Assembly (NCBI GenBank): GCA_019359505.1
Contig: JAHHHD010000025.1
Coordinates: 24,541 to 88,540 of the forward strand
DNA length: 64,000 nucleotides
Direction of reading: 5' to 3'
Source: Drouetiella hepatica Uher 2000/2452
Lineage (GTDB): Bacteria > Cyanobacteriota > Cyanobacteriia > Elainellales > Elainellaceae
Below, piece by piece: positions 47,472 to 56,742 of the stretch. The position numbers and the translations under genes were made by a program. Every line of letters begins with the position of its first letter. Position 1 is the stretch's first letter. The notes under the pieces were generated by a model. The model made no database searches and was not told where the DNA came from. It was given only the letters and a program-made list of their open reading frames with translations.

Positions 47472-47507
47472 GCCAGTCCCTTACTTTCCACGGTTCCGGA
47501 CTGGCTT
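47472..47507. other. Hairpin between the small hypothetical and the XRE gene
   Basis: AGCCAGTCC pairs perfectly with GGACTGGCT (9 bp, 18-base loop). A second small hairpin, CAAATG/CATTTG, follows at 47536-47554. Neither is followed by a T run. They may be regulatory sites for the divergent genes at 47439 and 47641. Confidence 0.4.
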
Positions 47508-47640
47508 CTGACTGAGCTTGCTCCTCAACTCGGATCAAATGTCTTTAGCATTTGCTCACAAGTAGGAACAAATCTATCTTATCAGAAATTCCTAGTTGTG
47601 AACATTTGCTGAATTATGCTCTCCTGACGCAACCGAGTAC

Positions 47641-47889
47641 ATGGGAAAAGCTGGGAAAGCCCTTAAACAAGTTCTTGATACCTACGGTATTAATCAAAAC
47701 CAGCTTGCAATCACCATGGGCATAGGACGCTCAACTGTACACTATTGGGTAAATGAACTCCGAGATCCTCTAGCTGAATCTATCCCAGACATTTTGGAAG
47801 CCCTTGATCAGCTCCATCCTGAAGCCGTTCAAGAATTTTTGGTGCTGTACCTGGGGCGATTTGTGCAGCGAGAATTGCCGGATCAGTAA
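47641..47889 (+). CDS. XRE-family helix-turn-helix protein
   Basis: 82 aa. An XRE-like DNA-binding domain: LKQVLDTYGINQNQLAITMGIGRSTVHYWVNELRDP covers helices 2-3 of the HTH, followed by a short C-terminal helix rich in Leu and Glu. It stands alone between two non-related genes. Proteins of this small size are common in cyanobacteria; the target is unknown. Confidence 0.75.
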   Translation: MGKAGKALKQVLDTYGINQNQLAITMGIGRSTVHYWVNELRDPLAESIPDILEALDQLHPEAVQEFLVLYLGRFVQRELPDQ

Positions 47890-48138
47890 AGTCACGATAT
47901 CGATTTTTCTGCTAAGGGAACTTTAGAGCTAAATTAACGACGTATCAGCAAGTGATCTGGCTACGTCTTAGGTGATGATCGACAACCAACTTACAGGCTA
48001 CTTCCCATCAAAGTCATACTAATTTGAATTGGAACCACGACAGATCCCGGTACGGGCTTGGCAATGCCAAGCCCCTTCCGAGGTTCGATGTGCCCACAAA
48101 TTCGTTTAAATCGGTATCAGTATTGATAGAGCAATTTT

Positions 48139-48357
48139 ATGTTTAACAACCCCTTCGTTCGCGCTGCCGGAATCTTCGCCATTTGCTACTTTCTTCTACA
48201 GGCATTGGGCTGGGGTCTAACCTCTATTGCCGCGATCGCCAACAGCTTCGGCTATTGGGTGAGATATGTCTTGGTGCCTCACGCTTGGCAAATTGGGCTG
48301 GCTGCGGGGGTTGCCTACATGGTAATCACTGCCTTGACCACTAGCCGCGATCGATAA
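48139..48357 (+). CDS. Small membrane protein
   Basis: 72 aa with two hydrophobic segments (about residues 8-35 and 50-66) and a short charged tail (TSRDR). No family is recognised. It is preceded by a 249-base gap in which I saw no other feature and followed by menB 82 bases downstream. Confidence 0.65.
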   Translation: MFNNPFVRAAGIFAICYFLLQALGWGLTSIAAIANSFGYWVRYVLVPHAWQIGLAAGVAYMVITALTTSRDR

Positions 48358-48439
48358 TCACCCACCTAGATCATCATCAATGGTTGTATCTAGGACGCAT
48401 TGCTGAGGATAATGAGCTTCGTCCTTCCTCCTCTGATCC

Positions 48440-49270
48440 ATGCCCCTCGACTGGAACGAAGCCAAACCCTACGAAGACATTCTCTACCACAAAGCCGACG
48501 GCATCGCCAAAATCACCATAAATCGACCCCACAAGCGCAACGCCTTTCGTCCCAAGACGATCGTTGAACTCTACGATGCCTTCATCAACGCCCGCGAAGA
48601 TCCCCGCATTGGGGTCGTGCTGCTGACGGGAGCCGTTCACCCCGACGGCACCCACGCCTTTTGCTCTGGCGGCGACCAGAGCGTCCGAGGTCATGCAGGC
48701 TACATCGATGAGGAAGGCGTACCCCGGCTCAACGTGCTGGATTTGCAAAAGCTGATTCGCTCCATGCCCAAGGTGATTATTGCGCTGGTGGCGGGCTATG
48801 CGATCGGCGGTGGGCATGTGCTGCATTTATTGTGTGATCTGACGATCGCCGCAGACAACGCCATTTTTGGACAAACAGGTCCCAAAGTCGGCAGTTTTGA
48901 TGGTGGCTTTGGGGCTAGCTACATGGCGCGGATCGTTGGACAAAAGAAAGCGCGGGAAATCTGGTATCTCTGTCGCCAGTACAACGCCCAAGAAGCATTA
49001 GAAATGGGTCTGGTTAATTGTGTGGTGCCGATCGCCCAACTCGAAGCCGAAGGCATCCAATGGGCGCAGGAAATCCTAGAAAAAAGCCCGATCGCCATTC
49101 GCTGCCTCAAAGCCGCCTTCAATGCCGACTGTGACGGACAGGTGGGGCTGCAAGAACTCGCGGGCAATGCCACCATGCTCTACTACATGACCGAAGAAGG
49201 TGCCGAGGGCAAACAGGCGTTCTTAGAAAAGCGATCGCCCGATTTTCGCCAATATCCCTGGCTGCCCTAA
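48440..49270 (+). CDS. menB: 1,4-dihydroxy-2-naphthoyl-CoA synthase
   Basis: 276 aa crotonase-family enzyme. [46 protein letters not shown] and the active-site Asp/Tyr region [23 protein letters not shown] are diagnostic of MenB. It closes the second ring of the naphthoquinone in phylloquinone synthesis, needed for photosystem I. It stands alone here; other men genes are not in the window, as is usual in cyanobacteria. Length and start are canonical. Confidence 0.96.
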   Translation: MPLDWNEAKPYEDILYHKADGIAKITINRPHKRNAFRPKTIVELYDAFINAREDPRIGVVLLTGAVHPDGTHAFCSGGDQSVRGHAGYIDEEGVPRLNVLDLQKLIRSMPKVIIALVAGYAIGGGHVLHLLCDLTIAADNAIFGQTGPKVGSFDGGFGASYMARIVGQKKAREIWYLCRQYNAQEALEMGLVNCVVPIAQLEAEGIQWAQEILEKSPIAIRCLKAAFNADCDGQVGLQELAGNATMLYYMTEEGAEGKQAFLEKRSPDFRQYPWLP

Positions 49271-49402
49271 GATAACGCTCAACTAGACAGAATCAATTTT
49301 CCAATTTCTTCAGCAGGGTGATATAAAATCCGACAAAGGTGGGCAAGTTATACCTAGGAGCTACAAATCCACAAAATCCCGCAACTCAAGGAGACTCACC
49401 CC
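49271..49402 (+). promoter_or_regulatory. Leader and possible promoter of the pilin gene
   Basis: A TATAAA -10-like hexamer lies near 49322-49327 with TTCCAA about 20 bases upstream as a weak -35. The stretch between there and the ATG (about 75 bases) would be a 5' leader ending in AAGGAGA before the start. This is inferred from composition only. Confidence 0.35.
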
Positions 49403-49918
49403 ATGAAATCTGAATTTCAAGCCAAATTTCTTCAGCACATGCTCGGTCGCAAGAAAGGCGAACAGGGCTTCACGCTGATTGAACTCTTGGTCGTTATCAT
49501 CATCATCGGTATTCTAGCTGCGATCGCTCTGCCTTCCTTCTTGAACCAAGCTGCTAAAGCGAAACAGTCTGAAGCCAAGAGCTATGTCGGTTCCGTAAAC
49601 CGTGCTCAGCAAGCTTACCGGATTGAGAAGACCGCTTTTTCAGGTACGATCGCTGCTTTGGAAATTGGTATTCCTACCTCCACCGTTGATTACGATTACG
49701 CGGTTACCCCTGCGGCAGCAGCGAACACCACTTTTACAGCGATACCTAATGATTCAACCACGCTGCGTTCCTATGCAGGTGGTGTTCAGGTAATTTCTAC
49801 GACTGGTCAGTCTTCCGCAGCCGCTTGTCAATCTACTGCCCCCAGTGGTACAGCTCCTGCCATCACCTTTGGAGCGGCTGACACAACCTGCGCTACCCCT
49901 GACAACAACATGCGCTAG
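49403..49918 (+). CDS. Type IV major pilin-like protein (PilA type)
   Basis: 171 aa. Class III leader of 22 residues ending KKGEQG, then FTLIELLVVIIIIGILAAIALPSF, with Gly22 before the cleavage site and Glu at mature position 5. Two Cys in the C-terminal part (ACQST and TTCATP) can form the C-terminal disulfide loop. It is rich in Ala/Thr/Ser. A strong terminator follows, and three O-GlcNAc transferase-like genes lie directly downstream, so it is a likely glycosylation substrate. Roles in motility, adhesion or DNA uptake are possible. Confidence 0.93.
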   Translation: MKSEFQAKFLQHMLGRKKGEQGFTLIELLVVIIIIGILAAIALPSFLNQAAKAKQSEAKSYVGSVNRAQQAYRIEKTAFSGTIAALEIGIPTSTVDYDYAVTPAAAANTTFTAIPNDSTTLRSYAGGVQVISTTGQSSAAACQSTAPSGTAPAITFGAADTTCATPDNNMR

Positions 49919-49990
49919 GTTTGAAACCTCAGCAAATGTATTCGCAGATCTGTGCTGTTGAGCCGTAATACTTCACAACACAACTTACTT

Positions 49991-50026
49991 AAAAAAGCTA
50001 TCCAGGAGTCACTGGATAGCTTTTTT
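49991..50026 (+). terminator. Rho-independent terminator after the pilin gene
   Basis: AAAAAGCTATCCAG pairs with CTGGATAGCTTTTT around a GAGTCA loop, ending in a T6 run. It separates the highly expressed pilin from the glycosyltransferase genes. Confidence 0.93.
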
Positions 50027-50085
50027 GTATTTCAGGGCATAATACGGGCTAGCCACCGATGGTCATCCCCCTTTGAAAAATAATC

Positions 50086-52359
50086 ATGAATGCTGATTCT
50101 TCTCTTACTGCCCCCTCATTAACCGAAATAGAACAACAAGCCCATATCTATTTCTCAGGAGGAAATTACAAGGCGGCAAGTCAGCACTATGAGCAGATGT
50201 TAGTAGACGATCCTGCACAGGCTTCTTACTACTGGCATCTGGGTTTAGCACTTGTTTTGCAAGGTCAGGAAGCTGAAGCCCAATTTACCTGGATGACACC
50301 TATTTTGGAAGCAGAATCGGAAGTCCAGCAAGAACAATTGACGCTTGAACTCATCAATGTATTGAGCGTGGAAGCCGATCGGCAAGAGACTCTTTCTAAC
50401 TACGAGACGGCTTGGCTCTTGCGGCAGCACCTACGAGAGTTTGCCCCTAACAATACAGACAATCTATTGCGAACTCTGGGGTTGGCATTGCAAGCAAAAA
50501 TATTTAGCTTTGAAGACAGTTTGCTGCCAGAAATAATCCACTGTCTGCAAACGGTTTCTTCTGCGGCAGCTCTTTGTCCCGATCGCCTACTGCAAGTCAG
50601 CCAACTGCTGCTTCAGCTCAATCCTGGACATGCCGCTACGCTTAATTTTCTGGAGTCTTGCATTCCGTACCTGTCGGGTAAACAGCTCACGGAGTGGATT
50701 GATTGGGTGCTAGCTGCTGCTACGCGACATTCTCAAAATTCTCAATTCACGATCGCTTCAAAACTAAATTACCTAGCGATCCCTTTGGTTCTAGATAACA
50801 TCAAAATATTGCTCAATATTATTTACCAACTACAGGGAGGAAGCATTGTCGATCGATTAGAAAGCATCAAGCTGGCGGAGAGATGTTTAGAGTTAGCGAC
50901 TAATCCATCAGAAAAAATTTCTGCAACCAATGCGCTACTGTCGAGTTGGCTATATAGTGGCGGCGACTGGAAGCAAGCCGTAGAAATTTATCAAACCTAC
51001 AAGGCGCTGTTGCAAGCCCTGATTAAGTCTTATGCACAAATGCCAAATGCTATTGGGGAAGTAGTGGACGTAGAACAGAAACTAGGATTTCTCTCCAACT
51101 TAGCTCCCGTAGGTTCACTGTTCTTCTACTTTGAAGACGAGCCGAAAACTAACCGCCCCTTACGGAATCAAATTGCTCAAATTGCTCAGTCTCATTTACG
51201 AACTGTCCTGAGCGATGAAGTTAGCAAATACCAATCTCGATCGCCCCTTTTACTCACTGCATCCGATCGCAAGCGCTTACCCCGCATTGGCTATTTTGCT
51301 GGAACTCTACGGCAGCATTCGGTTGGCTGGCTCTCTCGTTGGCTGCTGACGTATCACAATCGCGATCGCTTCGATATTCACCTCTACTCGCCTCGACCAT
51401 CACAAGATCCCATTCAGCAGCAATTTCGGCAAGAATATGGCGATCGGTTTCATGATGTGTCCTCCAACATTGCGGATATTGCTAATCAAATCTATGACGA
51501 CCAAATTGACATCTTAGTGGAGATGGATAGCCTGACTAACTTTGGCGGCTGTGGGGTTGTGGCACTCAAGCCTGCGCCAATTCAAGTTCATTGGCTGGGT
51601 TACGATGCCTCTGGCATTCCAGGTGTAGATTACTTCATTGTCGATCCTTACGTTGTGCCAGAAGATGCGCAAAGCTATTACTCTGAGACACTCTGGCGAT
51701 TGCCCCACACCTATATTGCAGTAGATGGCTTTGAAACTCATACGCCTTCCTTGCGACGCGATCAGTTGGGGATTCCTGGGGATGCGATCATCTACCTTAG
51801 TTCTCAAACAGGCTTGAAACGGAATATTGACAATGTGCGATTGCAAATGCAGGTGATTAAAGCAGTTCCCAACAGCTATTTTTTGATTAAGAGCTTTTTA
51901 GCCAATCCCGAATTTATTAAAACTTTCTTCCAAGATGTGGCTGAGTCTGAAGGCGTGAGTGCCGATCGCCTCCGGTTTCTGCCCGATGTCTCCTCTGAGT
52001 TTGTCCATCGAGCAAATCTGGCGATCGCAGATGTGGTGCTAGATACCTATCCCTACAATGGTGCCACGACCACCTTAGAAGCTCTCTGGACAGGATTGCC
52101 CATTGTCACCCGTGTGGGTGAACAATTTGCGGCACGTAACAGCTACACCATGATGATGAATGCAGGAATCACTGAAGGGATTTCCTGGAATGATGATGAA
52201 TATCTAGAATGGGGAATCAAGCTAGGTCAGGACGCAGCGCTGAGGCAGGATATTTTTTATCGGTTAAAGCGATCACGGCACACTTCACCCTTGTGGAACG
52301 GCAGACAATTTGCTCAAGACATGGAGAGCGCCTATGAGCAAATGTGGGAAAGATTGTAG
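50086..52359 (+). CDS. TPR/SPINDLY-family O-GlcNAc transferase-like protein, paralogue 1
   Basis: 757 aa. The N-terminal TPR-like repeats begin with AHIYFSGGNYKAASQHYEQM and WHLGLALVLQGQEAEAQ. The C-terminal half is the Glyco_transf_41 catalytic region: IGYFAGTLRQHSVGWL, DILVEMDSLTNFGGCG, QVHWLGYDASGIPGVDY, and VVLDTYPYNGATTTLEALWTGLPIVTRVG. These enzymes add GlcNAc from UDP-GlcNAc to Ser/Thr of proteins. It is the first of three tandem paralogues after a pilin gene. The three differ mostly in the TPR half, which may set the target. Confidence 0.9.
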   Translation: MNADSSLTAPSLTEIEQQAHIYFSGGNYKAASQHYEQMLVDDPAQASYYWHLGLALVLQGQEAEAQFTWMTPILEAESEVQQEQLTLELINVLSVEADRQETLSNYETAWLLRQHLREFAPNNTDNLLRTLGLALQAKIFSFEDSLLPEIIHCLQTVSSAAALCPDRLLQVSQLLLQLNPGHAATLNFLESCIPYLSGKQLTEWIDWVLAAATRHSQNSQFTIASKLNYLAIPLVLDNIKILLNIIYQLQGGSIVDRLESIKLAERCLELATNPSEKISATNALLSSWLYSGGDWKQAVEIYQTYKALLQALIKSYAQMPNAIGEVVDVEQKLGFLSNLAPVGSLFFYFEDEPKTNRPLRNQIAQIAQSHLRTVLSDEVSKYQSRSPLLLTASDRKRLPRIGYFAGTLRQHSVGWLSRWLLTYHNRDRFDIHLYSPRPSQDPIQQQFRQEYGDRFHDVSSNIADIANQIYDDQIDILVEMDSLTNFGGCGVVALKPAPIQVHWLGYDASGIPGVDYFIVDPYVVPEDAQSYYSETLWRLPHTYIAVDGFETHTPSLRRDQLGIPGDAIIYLSSQTGLKRNIDNVRLQMQVIKAVPNSYFLIKSFLANPEFIKTFFQDVAESEGVSADRLRFLPDVSSEFVHRANLAIADVVLDTYPYNGATTTLEALWTGLPIVTRVGEQFAARNSYTMMMNAGITEGISWNDDEYLEWGIKLGQDAALRQDIFYRLKRSRHTSPLWNGRQFAQDMESAYEQMWERL

Positions 52360-52382
52360 TTGAAAGGGCAAAAGGCTAAAAG

Positions 52383-54347
52383 ATGGAAATAGCTGTGCAG
52401 GCAGATCAACATATGGCGCAGGGCAATTATGCTGAGGCAGCAATTGCCTATGAGCAAGCAATCGCGCTAGAGCCAGACTATCTCTCCCACTACTGGCAGC
52501 TTGGACTGGCGCTATTTCTCCAGGGCGAGGGTGCTGACGCTCAGTTGGCTTGGATGAGTCCGCTGCTAGAATCGCCTGAATTGGAAGTAGCGCGATCACA
52601 AAGCCTCATAGAATTCTTGTTAGCTCAAGCTCAAGCCCTCAACCTCGCCGGACAATATGATACGGCAGTGGATCTAGGGCGCTTTTGCGTCGAGCTTGCA
52701 CCCGATGACGTGAAGGTACTGCTGCCGCTCGCCAGCTGGATGCAGCACACCGGGCTAACTGAAAATCTGACCGAGAGTATTTCGCTAGCGGCGGCTTGTC
52801 TGGAGCGATCGTCCAGCTATGTTGATCGGGTGCTGGCAACTCATCTGATCCTGTCGGCTCTGATGTCTACCTGCGGCAGTTGGCAGGACTCCTGGCATTA
52901 TTATCAAATTCATAAGCAGTTGCTGGCATCGCTGAAGATGCCCTCACCCCCAACCCCTCTCCCGACGGGAGAGGGGAGCCAGGATCAGTTCCCCTTCTCC
53001 CCAGAGGAGAAGGAGCTAGGGGATGAGGGCAGAGCGGTTCGCCCCATAGCGGAGCCGAAGTTGAATGAGGGCGATCGTGCTGCATTACCCAATCTGCTCG
53101 GTATGGGAGCTTTTTTGCTCTACTTCGAGGACAGTCCGCACACCAACCGTCCTATTCGGAACCAATTTGCGGCAGCCTGTCAGGCGTCGTTTCGGCAGCA
53201 GGCAGCGCAGCAGGGAAAGCAATATCATCAGTCCTTTGTGCCTTTGGGGACGGCTGCCGTTAAGCCACTGAAAATTGGCTACCTTTCAGAATGTTTACGC
53301 CAGCATTCCATCGGCTGGCTAATTCGCTGGTTGTTACAACATCACGATCGCCATCATTTTGAAGTACATCTCTATTCGCTCATGCCGTCTGACGACTGGA
53401 TTCAAAACGGTCTCAGAATGAGTTACGGCGATCGCTTTCACGATTTGCCTCCTACCACCGTAGATATTGCCGATCGCATCTACGCCGACCAGATTGATAT
53501 TTTGGTGGAGCTAGACAGCCTTACCTGTTTAAGCGGCTGCGGAACAATGGCTCTCAAGCCAGCACCGATTCAGGTCAATTGGCTGGGCTACGATGCAGCA
53601 GGCATTCCAGGAATTGATTACTTCATTGCCGATCCCTACGTTCTGCCAGAGGAGGCACAGAGCTACTACACCGAGAAGATTTGGCGCTTGCCACAGACCT
53701 ACATTGCGGTCGATGGCTTTGAGGTGCATACGCCCTCCCTACGACGCGATCAGTTGGGGATTCCCGGAGAGGCGATCGTTTATCTCAGCTCCCAGAGCGG
53801 GCTAAAGCGAAATCCCCACAACATCCGGCTGCAAATGCAGATTCTTAGGGCAGTTCCTAATAGCTATTTTTTGATTAAAAGCTGGCGTGCTGACTTAGCT
53901 CAGTTAGAAGAGTTTTTTGGACAATTTGCCGATGAAGTAGGGTTAAACCGCGATCGTCTCCGGTTTTTACCGGGCGTACCCTCTGAGTTTATCCACCGCG
54001 CAAACCTGAACCTGGCTGATATCGTGCTAGACACTTATCCCTACAATGGTGCAACGACAACCCTAGAAGCACTCTGGATAGGATTGCCCATTGTTACTCG
54101 TGTGGGTGAACAATTTGCAGCTCGCAACAGCTACACCATGATGATGAATGCAGGTGTCACTGAAGGAATTGCCTGGAGCGATGATGAATATATCGAATGG
54201 GGAATTCGTTTAGGTCAGGATACTGGATTGCGTCAGGAGATATCCCATAGACTAAAGCGAGCGCGTCATACATCGCCGTTGTGGAATACTCCTGCATTTA
54301 CTCGCAACTTAGAGCAAGCCTATCAGCAGATGTGGGAAAGATATTAA
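52383..54347 (+). CDS. TPR/SPINDLY-family O-GlcNAc transferase-like protein, paralogue 2
   Basis: 654 aa, shorter TPR half than its neighbours. The catalytic half is like paralogue 1 (IGYLSECLRQHSIGWL, QVNWLGYDAAGIPGIDY, IVLDTYPYNGATTTLEAL). Between TPR and catalytic region the gene carries about 90 bases of a palindromic repeat (52941-53030) translated in frame as a Pro/Gly/Glu-rich linker. The linker is likely harmless to folding. Only 23 bases separate the genes on either side, so the three are probably one operon. Confidence 0.9.
   Translation: MEIAVQADQHMAQGNYAEAAIAYEQAIALEPDYLSHYWQLGLALFLQGEGADAQLAWMSPLLESPELEVARSQSLIEFLLAQAQALNLAGQYDTAVDLGRFCVELAPDDVKVLLPLASWMQHTGLTENLTESISLAAACLERSSSYVDRVLATHLILSALMSTCGSWQDSWHYYQIHKQLLASLKMPSPPTPLPTGEGSQDQFPFSPEEKELGDEGRAVRPIAEPKLNEGDRAALPNLLGMGAFLLYFEDSPHTNRPIRNQFAAACQASFRQQAAQQGKQYHQSFVPLGTAAVKPLKIGYLSECLRQHSIGWLIRWLLQHHDRHHFEVHLYSLMPSDDWIQNGLRMSYGDRFHDLPPTTVDIADRIYADQIDILVELDSLTCLSGCGTMALKPAPIQVNWLGYDAAGIPGIDYFIADPYVLPEEAQSYYTEKIWRLPQTYIAVDGFEVHTPSLRRDQLGIPGEAIVYLSSQSGLKRNPHNIRLQMQILRAVPNSYFLIKSWRADLAQLEEFFGQFADEVGLNRDRLRFLPGVPSEFIHRANLNLADIVLDTYPYNGATTTLEALWIGLPIVTRVGEQFAARNSYTMMMNAGVTEGIAWSDDEYIEWGIRLGQDTGLRQEISHRLKRARHTSPLWNTPAFTRNLEQAYQQMWERY
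52941..53030. repeat. Dispersed palindromic repeat inserted in a coding region
   Basis: Begins CCCTCACCCCCAACCCCTCT and ends CTAGGGGATGAGGGC, an imperfect inverted repeat of the type found in many bacterial intergenic regions. The internal arms (CTCTCCC/GGGAGAG and CTTCTCC/GGAGAAG) add further stems. It is a multiple of three long and keeps the frame open. Confidence 0.85.
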
Positions 54348-54372
54348 CAGGTGTGTGGATTGAGAACTAATC

Positions 54373-56592
54373 ATGATAGACAACGTGCGATTGCAAGCAG
54401 ATAGCTACAGGATACAGGGTAACTATTCGGAAGCGACAATAGCCTATGAACAGGCGATCGCTGATGACCCTAGCAATGCCACACTCTACTGGTATTTAGG
54501 TCTTGCTCTGTTGCTTCAAGGAGAGGAAGCTGAGGCGCAGTTGACCTGGATGACTCCGCTGATGGAAGCCGAGCCTGAACAGGCAGAGCAATGGACGGCA
54601 GAACTGTTGCAGGTGTTGCAAGCTGAAGCCGATCGCCAAGAAGCAAACGAATCCTACGAGTCCGCGTGGCTGCTGCATCAGCACATGCGCGAGTTTAGGC
54701 TGGAAGCGGGAAACGAGCGAGCAACGCTGCTAAAAGCACTGGCTTCGGGGCTGAAGGCGGGAGCTATTGGCCTGGACAATGCGCTGGTAGAAGAAGCGAT
54801 TACAGTCTTAACATCGACTGAGCCAACCTCAGAAGCTGTGCCTTTGGAAACCTTGCGATCGATCATATCCCTCCTGCTCAAAAGTGATGACGAACATCCT
54901 AAAGCTTATGAATTTCTCTCAGCTTGCGAACCTCACTTTACAGCCCAAGGGCAACTGATAGAGCTGATTCGTGGATTGATGGAAATCGCCGATCGTAGCC
55001 ATAAAATATCTCATTATGCGACGGCTATTCAGCTGGCAAAGTTCTGTCTGAAGATGGCTCCAGAAGATGTTAGGGTCGTGTCTAAAGCGGTGTTTTTCAT
55101 GCAGAGTGGCAATGCTGTTGATCTGCTGGAAAGCCTTCCTCTCGCAAAGTGGCTGCTACAAAGCGCCAGCAATATCATAGAGGAGGTTACTGTAACGCAG
55201 TATATTTTGACCAGCCTAATCATGAACTGTCAACCCTGGCAGGACACTTATGAATATTATGAAAAACATAAAGCGTTACTACAGTCAATTAAAATTCCAG
55301 ATACACTAAAGATAAAAAATATTCACCATACAATGGCAATGGGGATGATTCTCAACTACTTTGAGGATAATCCAAGCGTCAACCGTCCCATTCGCAATCA
55401 GATCGCAGCCGTAAGTCAAGCCGAGCTGCAAACCTACCATGTTGATCGCGTCAATCGTTACTCCCAGCGCCATCTCATCCGCCGCACTGAGACAAAACCC
55501 CTGAAGATTGGCTACTTGTCAGACTGCTTGAGGCTGCACTCAGTTGGCTGGCTCTGTCGTTGGCTATTGCAGCATCACGATCGGCAGCGCTTCGACATCC
55601 ATCTTTACTCTACTCGCCAATCTAACGATCAGATTCAGCAAGCCTTTATTCGAGCTTATGGCGATCGCTTTCATCTCGTTCCTTTTTCTGCTGGTGAAAT
55701 TGCCGATCAGATTCATCAAGACGGCATTGATATTTTAGTCGAACTCGACAGCATCACCGCTTTCGGCAGCTGTGCCGTCACCTCCCTTAAACCTGCACCC
55801 ATTCAGGTGAGCTGGCTGGGCTATGATGCCTCTGGGTTGCCTGCGATTGACTATTACTTGGCAGACCCCTACGTGCTACCTGCCTCTGCCCAAGACTACT
55901 ATGCCGAAAAAATTTGGCGGTTGCCCCACACCTATATTGCTGTAGATGGTTTTGAAGTGGGTACGCCCTCTCTACGACGCGACCAATTGGGCATTCCTTC
56001 AGAAGCGATCGTCTACCTTAATTCTCAGACCGGGCTAAAGGCAAATCCAGACAATATTCGGCTGCAAATGCAAATCCTCAAGGCGGTTCCCAACAGCCAT
56101 TTTCTGGTCAAAAACTTTCAAATTGATCACGCTTTACTGGCAGAGTTCTTTCATCAATTCGCAGATGATGCTGGAGTGGAACGCGATCGAATTCACTTTT
56201 CGCCTTATGTAGTCGCTAACGAAACTCACCGCGCCAACTTGGGCTTAGCCGATATTGTTCTCGACACCTATCCCTACAACGGAGCCACAACTACACTCGA
56301 AGCCCTCTGGATGGAGTTACCGATCGTGACTCGCGTGGGTGAACAGTTCGCGGCTCGTAACAGCTACACCATGATGATCAATGCAGGAATCACTGAAGGG
56401 ATTGCCTGGAGTGATGATGAATATATTGAGTGGGGGATTCGCCTAGGGCAGGACACAGCGCTACGCGGCAACATTGCCCATCGCCTTCGTCAGTCTCGCC
56501 AGACCGCTCCGCTCTGGAATACTCCAGCCTTTGCCCAACAAATTGAGCAAGCCTATACTCAGATGTGGAAAATATATCAGGACGCGATGTAG
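54373..56592 (+). CDS. TPR/SPINDLY-family O-GlcNAc transferase-like protein, paralogue 3
   Basis: 739 aa with the same layout: TPR-like repeats, then IGYLSDCLRLHSVGWL, QVSWLGYDASGLPAIDY, IVLDTYPYNGATTTLEALWMELPIVTRVG. It starts 25 bases after paralogue 2. The third copy has a distinct central region (about 130-330). The catalytic ends of the three genes are very similar at the DNA level, which points to recent tandem duplication or gene conversion. Confidence 0.9.
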   Translation: MIDNVRLQADSYRIQGNYSEATIAYEQAIADDPSNATLYWYLGLALLLQGEEAEAQLTWMTPLMEAEPEQAEQWTAELLQVLQAEADRQEANESYESAWLLHQHMREFRLEAGNERATLLKALASGLKAGAIGLDNALVEEAITVLTSTEPTSEAVPLETLRSIISLLLKSDDEHPKAYEFLSACEPHFTAQGQLIELIRGLMEIADRSHKISHYATAIQLAKFCLKMAPEDVRVVSKAVFFMQSGNAVDLLESLPLAKWLLQSASNIIEEVTVTQYILTSLIMNCQPWQDTYEYYEKHKALLQSIKIPDTLKIKNIHHTMAMGMILNYFEDNPSVNRPIRNQIAAVSQAELQTYHVDRVNRYSQRHLIRRTETKPLKIGYLSDCLRLHSVGWLCRWLLQHHDRQRFDIHLYSTRQSNDQIQQAFIRAYGDRFHLVPFSAGEIADQIHQDGIDILVELDSITAFGSCAVTSLKPAPIQVSWLGYDASGLPAIDYYLADPYVLPASAQDYYAEKIWRLPHTYIAVDGFEVGTPSLRRDQLGIPSEAIVYLNSQTGLKANPDNIRLQMQILKAVPNSHFLVKNFQIDHALLAEFFHQFADDAGVERDRIHFSPYVVANETHRANLGLADIVLDTYPYNGATTTLEALWMELPIVTRVGEQFAARNSYTMMINAGITEGIAWSDDEYIEWGIRLGQDTALRGNIAHRLRQSRQTAPLWNTPAFAQQIEQAYTQMWKIYQDAM

Positions 56593-56624
56593 AGATATGG
56601 CAACCGCCAAGGCGGTTAAGATGG

Positions 56625-56667
56625 GGACATTTAGGGTGGGGCGCTTCGCGCCCCACCCTAAATGTCC
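56625..56667. repeat. Perfect 20-bp hairpin between convergent genes
   Basis: GGACATTTAGGGTGGGGCGC faces its exact complement GCGCCCCACCCTAAATGTCC with a TTC loop. A smaller palindrome, AACCGCC-AA-GGCGGTT, lies just before it at 56602-56617. No T run follows. It may serve as a bidirectional terminator for the glycosyltransferase operon and hisS, or be a mobile palindrome. Confidence 0.75.
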
Positions 56668-56742
56668 TAAGAAAACTGGCGATATCTATACCAGGCACAC
56701 CACAAAACTTTTTCGTGTGAATCGTAAGCCTACGGCAAAGTA

